DNA of 64,000 nucleotides, from NCBI GenBank assembly GCA_002501205.1, contig DLRW01000041.1:77258-141257 (forward strand), written 5' to 3'. Source of the DNA: Flavobacteriales bacterium UBA7878. GTDB lineage: Bacteria; Bacteroidota; Bacteroidia; Flavobacteriales; Schleiferiaceae. The stretch's first letter is position 1. The number at the start of each line of letters is the position of its first letter. Below the pieces are notes generated by a model. That model was not told the origin of the DNA, ran no database searches, and saw only the letters and a program-made list of their open reading frames with translations. Of this stretch, positions 9,307 to 16,858 are shown in pieces. The position numbers and the translations under genes are program-made.

Positions 9307-10564
9307 GTTCTGCTGATTTTAATCGCAATTGCTCGTATTCCTTAAAACTTTCATAGCTGGAGCTGATGATTTGCTCTCCGGGCTCCAATCCAGAGACTAC
9401 TTCTATATAATCAGGGTTTTGCCGGCCTAATTCCACTGCCCTCTTAAAGGCTTGATCTCCATTTTCATTGAGCACGAAAACCCAATTTCCACCGGTGGAA
9501 CTAAAGAAAGCCCCTCTTGGCACCACTACCGCATTGGCACTGGCGCTTAAGGCCAAGCGAAGGTTTAAGCCCTGACCACTACGCAATTGTGCCGGAATGG
9601 TGTCTTTGTATTCAAAATCTACCAGGAACTGATTATTGCTTACCTGCGGATACACCTTGCTTACGGCAAGCTCCCAGCGGTAATTATTGATTTCATAAAA
9701 AGCATTTTGCCCCGCTTCTACACGGGAGAGGTAATGCTCATCAATATTGGCGCGGAGGATATAAGTATCCAAATCCTCAATGCGACCAATGTTCTCACCC
9801 CGATTAATACTCTGTCCTATTTCCGGTAAAAATGTGGTTAACTGCCCATCTATAGGAGCTTTTACCACCAGGTTTTCTAAATTCTTACGGATGGCATTCA
9901 GATTGCGCTCCATCATCTCAATGGATCGATCCAGAGCTTCTAATTGCCTTGCCCGATACTGGCGATTGGTTTGAAAATTATCTTCCAGCAATTCTCGCTT
10001 TTCGACCAAATAGCGGAACCTTGCCTCAGAGTCTAAAAACTCCTGACTGGCAATAACACTGTCTTTAAACAAAAGGGTATCGATAGCATATTGACGCGCC
10101 ATCGCCTCTTGTTCGAATCGCAAATCCAAAACCTGCTCTTGCAATTGTCTTTCATTGAGTTCCAGCTGCATACGGGTATTGCGGAGATTATTAATCTGTT
10201 CCACAATTTGCGTTTCCCGATTCATGAAGTCTAGCATCAAAGTTGTGTTTGCCAGTCGCAGCAAGGGCTGACCGGCTTCTACTGCCTGACCGGCCTCCAC
10301 AAATATTTCTTGCACGGTTCCCCCTTCAACCGCATCCAAAGAAAAGGATACCTCCGGTTCCACCCGTGCTTGAAAAGAAATTACATCTTCGAACAAGCGG
10401 GCTTCTACCTTAGCTAATAACACTCGATCCTTCGACAGCTCATAAACCCGCTCCCCTCGTATTAAGAACACAAAGAGGGCAATAAGAAAGAGGCTGGCCA
10501 ATATCCACCAGCGATATTTTTTCCAAAATCCCGGACGTTCATCCGGACTAATCATTCGATCCAA
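9299..10564 (-). CDS. HlyD/MacA-family periplasmic adaptor of the efflux pump
   Basis: The protein has one N-terminal membrane anchor (WWILASLFLIALFVFLI), a lipoyl-like beta segment (VEAGQAVEAGQPLLRLANTT), a long coiled-coil hairpin, and then beta-barrel and membrane-proximal domains ending GLEPGEQIISSSY. This is the membrane-fusion layout. The start is uncertain: I chose TTG at 10564, giving LDRMISPDERPGFWKKY, which resembles the M-D-R opening of related adaptors; ATG at 10555 and GTG at 10633 are alternatives. The GTG would overlap a dyad site and adds residues without family character. Transcription is divergent from the response regulator. Confidence 0.88.
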   Translation of the reverse strand: MDRMISPDERPGFWKKYRWWILASLFLIALFVFLIRGERVYELSKDRVLLAKVEARLFEDVISFQARVEPEVSFSLDAVEGGTVQEIFVEAGQAVEAGQPLLRLANTTLMLDFMNRETQIVEQINNLRNTRMQLELNERQLQEQVLDLRFEQEAMARQYAIDTLLFKDSVIASQEFLDSEARFRYLVEKRELLEDNFQTNRQYRARQLEALDRSIEMMERNLNAIRKNLENLVVKAPIDGQLTTFLPEIGQSINRGENIGRIEDLDTYILRANIDEHYLSRVEAGQNAFYEINNYRWELAVSKVYPQVSNNQFLVDFEYKDTIPAQLRSGQGLNLRLALSASANAVVVPRGAFFSSTGGNWVFVLNENGDQAFKRAVELGRQNPDYIEVVSGLEPGEQIISSSYESFKEYEQLRLKSAEHE

Positions 10565-10630
10565 AACCTGAATTTCTGAACCCTTAAAGCCAAGGCCTGT
10601 GCCAAGCGAAACCCAGTTTTGATTTTCAAG

Positions 10631-10649
10631 CACTTACAAAATAGAAGAC
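10631..10649 (-). promoter_or_regulatory. Degenerate copy of the regulator dyad (efflux side)
   Basis: The minus strand reads GTCTTCTATTTTGTAAGTG. It matches the central dyad at 10667-10685 at 14 of 19 positions, in the same orientation, 36 bases away. It lies closest to the adaptor gene and is a candidate operator. Confidence 0.35.
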
Positions 10650-10666
10650 CTAAACAAATCTTAAAA

Positions 10667-10685
10667 GTGTTCCAAAATAGAACAC
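10667..10685. promoter_or_regulatory. Perfect dyad between efflux operon and two-component genes
   Basis: GTGTTC at 10667-10672 and GAACAC at 10680-10685 form a perfect 6-base inverted repeat around a 7-base A/T-rich spacer. The location in the divergent intergenic region suggests a binding site for the adjacent NtrC-type regulator. I found no convincing -24/-12 (GG, ten bases, GC) promoter nearby. Confidence 0.55.
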
Positions 10686-10690
10686 AAGCC

Positions 10691-10707
10691 TGTTCGATTT
10701 CGACACA
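10691..10707 (+). promoter_or_regulatory. Degenerate copy of the regulator dyad (regulator side)
   Basis: TGTTCGATTTCGACACA matches the core of the central dyad (read from the minus strand) at 13 of 17 positions. It lies 18 bases before the regulator's start codon, so it could mediate autoregulation. Confidence 0.35.
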
Positions 10708-10724
10708 TGAACTAAATTCCCCTC

Positions 10725-12101
10725 ATGAAAAGTGCCGCCCGAATTTTAATTATCGATGATGATGCTGACTTAAGAGAGTCATTGGCTTTGTATTTGAAAA
10801 TCCACTTTTCAAAAGTTTCCGTTCTGGGCGATCCCAGAAAAATTCATGAAGCCCTTAATCAGGAAGAGTACGATTTAATTCTGCTCGATATGAACTTCCA
10901 GGCCGGTCGCAATGATGGGCAAGAAGGCCTTTACTGGCTTAAGCATATCAAGGAGTTAAGGCCCGAAATAATGGTCTTGTTGATTACTGCCTATGGCGAT
11001 ATTGACTTGGCTGTAGAGGCTTTAAAAAGTGGGGCCTCTGATTTTATTCTGAAACCCTGGCAAAATCAAAAGCTCCTGGCAGCTCTATTGCTAGCCTTTG
11101 AACTAAAGGCGACCAAAGGCAAATTAAAACAGTTTCAACTCCAGCAAGATAAAAGTGGTAATGCGCTAATTCAATTATTAGAAAACAGTGCTCGCAGCGC
11201 TTCTAGCATTGCCCTGTTGCAACAAGCGCGGCGGGTTGCAGAAACCGATGCTCAGGTTTTAATTCGAGGCGAAAATGGCACCGGCAAAAGCCAATTAGCG
11301 CGTTACTTGCATTTAAATAGCCTGCGTAAAGACGCGCCCTTTGTTAGTGTTGATCTGGGAGCGATTCCCGAGAACCTCTTTGAGGCAGAACTCTTCGGCG
11401 TGAAGAAAGGGGCCTTTACCGACGCTCGAGAAGATCGCAGTGGCCTGGTACAACAAGCAGAAGGAGGCAGCCTCTTTTTAGATGAAATTGGCAATTGCTC
11501 CTTACTCCATCAGCAAAAGCTCCTGCGCTTAATTCAGGACCAAAGCTATCAAACCGTAGGTTCTCCGGAGCTGAGGCATTGCAATGTGCGCATTATTGCC
11601 GCCAGTAATAGTGATTTGGAACTTGCCGTTAAGGAGGGATTATTTCGCCAGGATTTATACTACCGCATCAACACTATTGAGCTGAAAATTGAAGCCCTCC
11701 GCAATCGCCAGGAAGACCTGGAAGTGCTTATAGATTATTACCTGGATTACCACAATCGTAAATACGGTAGGCAATTGGAACTGGAAGCCGATCAAAGAGC
11801 CCAGCTATCAGCTTACTCCTGGCCCGGTAATATTCGGGAACTTTCGCATAGCCTTGAAAGAGCCGTCATTTTAAAGGATGGTCATTTTGAGCAAAGTTTA
11901 AGTTCGGGCGGCGATTCCCTTCAACAGAATGAAGACAGTGATTCTCTCTCTTTAAACCTGGAAGAACTGGAGGCCCAGCATATTCATCAGGTCTTGAACC
12001 ATTACCAGGGAAATATCTCTAAAACCGCTCAGCATTTAGGGGTTAATCGAAATACGCTTTATCGCAAGCTTGATAAATACCAGATTCAACATGAGGTTTA
12101 G
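10725..12101 (+). CDS. NtrC-family response regulator (receiver, AAA+, Fis-type HTH)
   Basis: The 458-residue regulator has a receiver domain (acidic DDD at 11-13, phosphoacceptor Asp55 in LLDMNF, a short GRNDGQEG insertion after it), a linker, an AAA+ domain (Walker A GENGTGKS, Walker B LFLDEIG) and a Fis-type helix-turn-helix at the C-terminus (ISKTAQHLGVNRNTLYRKL). The sigma-54 contact loop at 229-234 reads GAFTDA instead of the canonical GAFTGA. It overlaps the histidine kinase gene by 11 bases and is divergent from the efflux operon, which it probably controls through the dyads at 10631-10707. The activating signal is unknown. Confidence 0.93.
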   Translation: MKSAARILIIDDDADLRESLALYLKIHFSKVSVLGDPRKIHEALNQEEYDLILLDMNFQAGRNDGQEGLYWLKHIKELRPEIMVLLITAYGDIDLAVEALKSGASDFILKPWQNQKLLAALLLAFELKATKGKLKQFQLQQDKSGNALIQLLENSARSASSIALLQQARRVAETDAQVLIRGENGTGKSQLARYLHLNSLRKDAPFVSVDLGAIPENLFEAELFGVKKGAFTDAREDRSGLVQQAEGGSLFLDEIGNCSLLHQQKLLRLIQDQSYQTVGSPELRHCNVRIIAASNSDLELAVKEGLFRQDLYYRINTIELKIEALRNRQEDLEVLIDYYLDYHNRKYGRQLELEADQRAQLSAYSWPGNIRELSHSLERAVILKDGHFEQSLSSGGDSLQQNEDSDSLSLNLEELEAQHIHQVLNHYQGNISKTAQHLGVNRNTLYRKLDKYQIQHEV

Positions 12102-13428
12102 AGGTACATTAATCCCGCTTATAAGCCAGCTGCTACTTAGCTTGCTTTTAGCCTGGCTGCTCTTGGTGCAGCAGTTGTGGATCTTTTCGGCCATCATAGC
12201 GATTCTGTGGATTCTCAATGTTTATTGGCTAAACCAAAGCTTGCAAAGCACGGAAAGAGAGCTGCAAAATGCCCTGCGCAATAGTGAAGTGGGTGACTAC
12301 AATTTTTACTGGCCGGAACAGAAGAGCGGCGGTAGTCGGCGAGAATTATACCGGCTACTAAATGTATGGCTGGGTCAGCTAAGGCAGTACAAATCCCAAA
12401 AACAGACTCAAACCGAGTTGCTCACTGATATCCTGCGGCAGCTACCCTTTCATCTCATTTTACTGGAAGAAGATGGATCCTTGCGTAACCTGAAGCCGGA
12501 GGTTGATTCCCTTCCGGGGATGCGGCATCATATGTCGGCCGAAGATTGGCCTCAGGTATTCCCCTATTTAAAGAAGCTTCTGGATTCGCCCACTGAAAAC
12601 TCTCGCTTAGTGCAGCTACGTTATGATGGTGAAAAGCAAAATTGGCTCATTCAAAAAGTTCCGGTTATGCGAGAGGGCCATGAATTAAAGCTTTTGGTTT
12701 TAAGCAATCAGCAAAAGCACTTCGAAGAGCAAGAAAATGAAACCTTGGAAAAAATCCTGCATGTGCTCACCCATGAGATTATGAACTCAGTGAGTCCTAT
12801 TAATTCATTGGCCGATACCCTGGGACATCATTTACAAATCGAAGCCAATAGCGCTGGCCATTTCGAATTGAAAGAGGAGCAATTTAAGGACCTTCAAAGC
12901 ACAGCAAGCATCATTAAACGCCGTAGTGAGGGCCTGATGAGTTTTGTAGAACGCTATGCTCGCTTTGCCCGCTTGCCACGATTGCAAAAAAGTGAAATTT
13001 ACTGGCCCGCTTTTCTGGAAGAAATCCAAAAGCTTGCGAACTCAGAACTGAAAGAAGCGAGTATTGAAATTGAGCTTCGAATCATTCAAGGGCAGCGGAG
13101 TTTATACGCCGATCACGATTTGATGAGCCAGGTGCTATTGAACTTGATTCGCAATGCCATGGAAAGCATGCTGCAAAATGAGAGCAATAAACTCACATTA
13201 GAATTGGATCAAGGAGATGGTTACCACTATTTAAAGGTAATCGACAGCGGACCAGCAATAGAAGAAAGCATGCAGGATCAAATCTTCCTGCCTTTTTTCA
13301 GTACTAAGAAAAGGGGCTCCGGAATTGGCTTGAGCCTTTCCCGCAAGATAATTATGGCACATGGCGGTCGCCTATACCTACAGCAAAAGCAAGGCTACAA
13401 AGCTTTCTGCTTAGACCTACCCTTCTAA
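12091..13428 (+). CDS. Membrane sensor histidine kinase, NtrY-like
   Basis: The 445-residue kinase has two N-terminal transmembrane helices (about 5-23 and 26-46) with almost no periplasmic loop between them, a cytoplasmic sensing region, an H-box LTHEIMNSVSPI with His228 as the likely phosphorylated residue, and an ATPase domain with NLIRNAMES, VIDSGPAI and GSGIGLSLSRKI. The short loop suggests sensing within or near the membrane. The start is the ATG at 12091 inside the end of the regulator gene; a TTG 21 bases upstream is less likely. It is the probable partner of the preceding NtrC-type regulator. Confidence 0.92.
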   Translation: MRFRGTLIPLISQLLLSLLLAWLLLVQQLWIFSAIIAILWILNVYWLNQSLQSTERELQNALRNSEVGDYNFYWPEQKSGGSRRELYRLLNVWLGQLRQYKSQKQTQTELLTDILRQLPFHLILLEEDGSLRNLKPEVDSLPGMRHHMSAEDWPQVFPYLKKLLDSPTENSRLVQLRYDGEKQNWLIQKVPVMREGHELKLLVLSNQQKHFEEQENETLEKILHVLTHEIMNSVSPINSLADTLGHHLQIEANSAGHFELKEEQFKDLQSTASIIKRRSEGLMSFVERYARFARLPRLQKSEIYWPAFLEEIQKLANSELKEASIEIELRIIQGQRSLYADHDLMSQVLLNLIRNAMESMLQNESNKLTLELDQGDGYHYLKVIDSGPAIEESMQDQIFLPFFSTKKRGSGIGLSLSRKIIMAHGGRLYLQQKQGYKAFCLDLPF

Positions 13429-13458
13429 AAAAAACGCCCGACCTTAAAAGGCCGGGCG
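13427..13458 (-). terminator. Terminator of barrel gene copy A
   Basis: CGCCCG-A-CCTT pairs with AAGG-C-CGGGCG (13435-13458). On the minus strand it is followed by an eight-T run (the A-run at 13427-13434). There is no T-run on the plus side, so it mainly serves the minus-strand module. Confidence 0.85.
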
Positions 13459-13478
13459 CTATAAACATTATAAGCTCC

Positions 13479-14186
13479 TTACAACTTGATCGCCAATCGC
13501 GCCATAAGGCGAGGCATCCAAGCATAGGAAGCAAGGTTATCTTCCAACTCCGCCTCTTCCTCAGAGGTGTTTTCCAACATACCACTGGCGTCAATATCCA
13601 CATTAGGACCGCCAGCATAGTAGGTACCTACTTCAATACCGAAGCCTACGCGTTTCTTAGGAACCGCACGACCAAAGCCAAAGCCCATATAAGGAGCAAT
13701 GCCAGTCCAGCTTACGGTAAGATCAATATCACCGATTTCTTCATTATCAATTACCAAATCACCGTAACCGATATCATCGTTAAGAAGAATCAAGGTGTTA
13801 AGTCCTACATTATTCAAGTAACCTAAACCCGCTACCAATTTAAAGGAAGACTGGGTAGATGGTTGATACTCGAGCATCAAGTCGAATACAGTAGATGTAA
13901 GATTGGCATTTACATTCACTGACTGACCGGAAATATCCATATCCGTATTGAAGTCATTGAAAGTAAAAGCTAAAAATCCCGCTCTTAAATTCAAGCTACG
14001 ATTTAAGTTATAGGCATATTCCAAACCAAAGCCGGGCAATCCGCCACTGATGGCAATAGCATGGCGATTTTGCCACAATGGGTACAATTCATCGGTTGCG
14101 GCCTTTTTGGCGGCTGTTGAATCTTGGGCAACTGTGGGGGCCATAAAAACCAGACCCAATACAATACTTAAAATTGACTTACTCAT
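13479..14186 (-). CDS. Outer-membrane beta-barrel protein, module copy A
   Basis: The 235-residue protein starts with a signal peptide (SILSIVLGLVFMAPTVAQ) and continues in alternating beta-strand segments, such as LNLRAGFLAFTFNDF and GVGFGIEVGTYYAGG-like stretches, ending in MARLAIKL, as in small outer-membrane barrels. An acidic loop (EEEAELEDN) lies near the C-terminus. I do not recognise the family. It starts 23 bases after the lipoprotein gene stop at 14210 and ends at its own terminator. A second copy at 16116-16835 is about 95% identical after the signal region by eye. Its function is unknown; it probably anchors or exports the partner lipoprotein, which is inference from pairing. Confidence 0.8.
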   Translation of the reverse strand: MSKSILSIVLGLVFMAPTVAQDSTAAKKAATDELYPLWQNRHAIAISGGLPGFGLEYAYNLNRSLNLRAGFLAFTFNDFNTDMDISGQSVNVNANLTSTVFDLMLEYQPSTQSSFKLVAGLGYLNNVGLNTLILLNDDIGYGDLVIDNEEIGDIDLTVSWTGIAPYMGFGFGRAVPKKRVGFGIEVGTYYAGGPNVDIDASGMLENTSEEEAELEDNLASYAWMPRLMARLAIKL

Positions 14187-14209
14187 TTCGTTTATTGGTC
14201 TTGGTTTAA

Positions 14210-15892
14210 TTAGAGTCCTAAGGAATTACATGCGCGATTAGGCATGATCACATCATAAACGCGGCCATCCACAACTTGTACATTCAGGGTATCCTTTTGC
14301 ACATCATTAAAGCGAGCCTGGAAATCGTAAAACTCATTCTTCTCTAAAGCTGGGAAAGTAGCATAGGTAGTGGATAAGTTTTCGTTAGTAAAGGTGTACA
14401 AGTGGGCAAAAGGTGCACCTGAATTATGCTTACGATAGTACATTTTCACACCAGCAGGAGGAGAAACCAAGGTATTGCTGGAACCACAGTATAAACGATA
14501 ACCAATAGATACAGGCTGATTTTTTGGAACCATTTTTAACACCGTATATTCAAATTTACCAATGGTATGAGTTTCGGTACTAAAGTTAAAAGCGGAAGAT
14601 GAAATTCCCGAAGTAGGATGAAAAACGGGGACATCCTGCGTATAAGACGCATAACGCTTTCTGCGATTAATTCTAAAATCAGGTCCAAAATTTCCTCTCA
14701 ACCTTACATGGCGACGTCTAACTCTTCCTGATCTGGTAGCCCTCTCATAAGTGACGCGAATTGAACCACTAATTGAACCGGAGTTAGCGGAAACACCCGG
14801 AGTATAATAGGCACCTACTCCCAGGTAATGCTTTACTGGCTTGAATTTTTTTCTATTCTTTCTGCGATAGTAACTTAAATGCTCAAGGGTAGGTTCAAAG
14901 TACAGTTCAGAAGTAATAGGATCTTTCTTCACTACATAAGATCGATCATCTTCAACCCAAGCGATATCTCCTTCCGATAAGCTCATTAAACTTACAGAGT
15001 CTCCTTCTTGATAGGCACGATTGAACTCCTCATTAGTCGCATCGGGATCAATTGGAATACGGGCAGCGACACCACCTGTGGTTTTACCTCCAGAGAAAGC
15101 ACGCACCGGGGTTCCGTCTAGATCCATATTGATATCGAAGGTTCCGGCGTGATCCAATAATAAGGTGTCGATAGTTCCATCTTCATTTTGCACTATCTGG
15201 ATTAAACCAGTACCATTAGGGAATGCAGCTTGTGCTGCTTCACTAGTGTCTGAAAGGCTTAAGATATTCACATTTAAACCGGTACCGCCTTTTTTACCAA
15301 CGATCTCATTACCATCGGCATCCAAGAATTTTACATCAGTAGGAACGGTCAGCTTAATTTTAGCTAAACTATCTGCTGAACCGGCATTTATCACTAAGGG
15401 CTGTGCTAATTGATTGGTATTAGGATCGATACCGCCATTCGCAGAGGTGCTACCAATGCTGCTTGGCAGATTCGCCAAATTCAACATTTGCGCATTATCT
15501 GCGATATAGTAATCTTCTTCAGCAATGCTAAAATTTAACTCTGTTCTTTTATAACCATTAGCCTCGAATCGAACTTTAAAGTCCAAAGGATTACTTGGGG
15601 TGGGCTCAGCGTCTTTGCTTACCATTAACTGCAAGGTTCCAAAGTTTACTTTAAAATTCTTAGTACCGTCGATATTGTAAATCGCATCAGCATCCGGACC
15701 GGTTATGCTAATATTTACAGTTCCGTTAATTGGAGTTTCCGGATTGGCTAAATCTTCAACATCAATTTCTACTACATACTTATAGAATGTAGGGCTGATG
15801 TGTACTTGAAAATCATCGAGAATGTCATCTGTAGGGGTACAGGCCACGGTTATCAAAACCAGGGCCAATAGCGAAAGAAAGGATTTTTTCAT
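14210..15892 (-). CDS. Large surface lipoprotein of unknown family, module copy A
   Basis: The 560-residue protein has a signal peptide with lipobox ITVAC (Cys18) and then DDILDDFQVHISPTFYKYVVEIDVED, identical in copy B over most of its length. Residues 20-330 are beta-rich, with EANGYK and DGTPVRAFSGGKT. Residues 341-462 form a basic segment that opens YYRRKNRKKFKP and differs strongly from copy B. The last 98 residues (IGYRLYCGSSNTLVSPPAG onward) are again about 89% identical to copy B and contain Cys469 and a Cys five residues from the end, a possible disulfide. I do not recognise a family. It is the first gene of the two-gene module and lies downstream of copy B's terminator, so it needs its own promoter. 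Confidence 0.85.
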   Translation of the reverse strand: MKKSFLSLLALVLITVACTPTDDILDDFQVHISPTFYKYVVEIDVEDLANPETPINGTVNISITGPDADAIYNIDGTKNFKVNFGTLQLMVSKDAEPTPSNPLDFKVRFEANGYKRTELNFSIAEEDYYIADNAQMLNLANLPSSIGSTSANGGIDPNTNQLAQPLVINAGSADSLAKIKLTVPTDVKFLDADGNEIVGKKGGTGLNVNILSLSDTSEAAQAAFPNGTGLIQIVQNEDGTIDTLLLDHAGTFDINMDLDGTPVRAFSGGKTTGGVAARIPIDPDATNEEFNRAYQEGDSVSLMSLSEGDIAWVEDDRSYVVKKDPITSELYFEPTLEHLSYYRRKNRKKFKPVKHYLGVGAYYTPGVSANSGSISGSIRVTYERATRSGRVRRRHVRLRGNFGPDFRINRRKRYASYTQDVPVFHPTSGISSSAFNFSTETHTIGKFEYTVLKMVPKNQPVSIGYRLYCGSSNTLVSPPAGVKMYYRKHNSGAPFAHLYTFTNENLSTTYATFPALEKNEFYDFQARFNDVQKDTLNVQVVDGRVYDVIMPNRACNSLGL

Positions 15893-16063
15893 CTAGTGAG
15901 TAGGGGTTAAATAATAATTGGTCTTACTTCTAAACAAGTACATTAATGAACTTGACAAAAGTGCCTGCAAATTAGTTCAGAAACCCTATTACTAGGATAA
16001 GGCAGCTGGCATGCAGCATTGAATAATGTCTAATTAGTATTTAAAATATTGATTTTCAGTGAC

Positions 16064-16094
16064 AAAAAAAGCCCGGTCCATCGGAACCGGGCTT
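16064..16094 (-). terminator. Terminator of barrel gene copy B
   Basis: AAGCCCGGT pairs perfectly with ACCGGGCTT (16069-16094) around an eight-base loop. On the minus strand a T-run follows. It separates the two tandem modules into two transcription units. Confidence 0.88.
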
Positions 16095-16115
16095 GTAGCT
16101 AAAAATATTCGGAGC

Positions 16116-16835
16116 TTAGAGCTTGATAGCCAGACGTGCCATAACACGTGGCATCCAAGCATAAGAAGATAGGTTATCTTCCAATTCAGCTTCTTCTTCT
16201 GAAGTGTTCTCCAGCATTCCACTGGCATCGATATCTACACTGGGTCCACCGGCATAGTAGGTTCCCACTTCGATACCGAATCCTACGCGTTTCTTAGGAA
16301 TGGCACGGCCGAAACCAAAGCCCATATAAGGAGCTACCCCAGTCCAGGAAACAGTAAGGTCGATATCACCGATCTCCTCATTGTCGATTACCAAATCACC
16401 ATAACCGATATCATCATTAAGAAGAATCAAGGTGTTAACTCCTACATTATTCAAGTAACCTAAACCGGCTACCAGTTTAAATGAAGAGCGGGTAGATGGC
16501 TGATACTCGAGCATAATATCGAATACTGTGGAAGTAAGATTGGCATTCACATTAACCGACTGACCGGAAATATCCATGTCGGTGTTGAAATCATTAAAAG
16601 TGAAGGCCAGAAAACCTGCACGCAAGTTTAAACTGCGATTAAGGTTATAGGCATACTCTAATCCAAAGCCGGGTAAGCCAGCGCTGATAGCAATGGCGTG
16701 GCGATTTTGCCACAGTGGATAGAGATCATCGGTAGAACTTGCTTTTGAAGCTGTGGTATCAGTGCTGGCTTCTTGTGCCATTACCGGGGCCAGGAATACC
16801 AGACCCATTACGATACTTAAAATTGACTTTTTCAT
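16116..16835 (-). CDS. Outer-membrane beta-barrel protein, module copy B
   Basis: The 239-residue paralogue of the barrel protein at 13479-14186 differs by four extra residues just after the signal peptide (QEASTDTTASKASS region) and by about ten mostly conservative substitutions over the remaining 205 residues. The DNA carries many silent differences from copy A. The signal peptide ends at Ala-Gln (VMAQ). It has the same acidic loop and the same C-terminal MARLAIKL. It starts 23 bases after its lipoprotein partner. The near-constant protein sequence despite synonymous divergence implies strong selection on the barrel. Confidence 0.8.
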   Translation of the reverse strand: MKKSILSIVMGLVFLAPVMAQEASTDTTASKASSTDDLYPLWQNRHAIAISAGLPGFGLEYAYNLNRSLNLRAGFLAFTFNDFNTDMDISGQSVNVNANLTSTVFDIMLEYQPSTRSSFKLVAGLGYLNNVGVNTLILLNDDIGYGDLVIDNEEIGDIDLTVSWTGVAPYMGFGFGRAIPKKRVGFGIEVGTYYAGGPSVDIDASGMLENTSEEEAELEDNLSSYAWMPRVMARLAIKL

Positions 16836-16858
16836 TTCGCTTTATGGTGTTTGGTTGC

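Larger units (their letters stand above)
13479..15892 (-). repeat. Tandem module copy A (lipoprotein plus barrel)
   Basis: This unit has the same gene order, the same 23-base gap between genes, and its own terminator, like copy B at 16116-18535. The two units are direct repeats at protein level, but differ at many synonymous sites, so the duplication is not recent. Confidence 0.9.
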
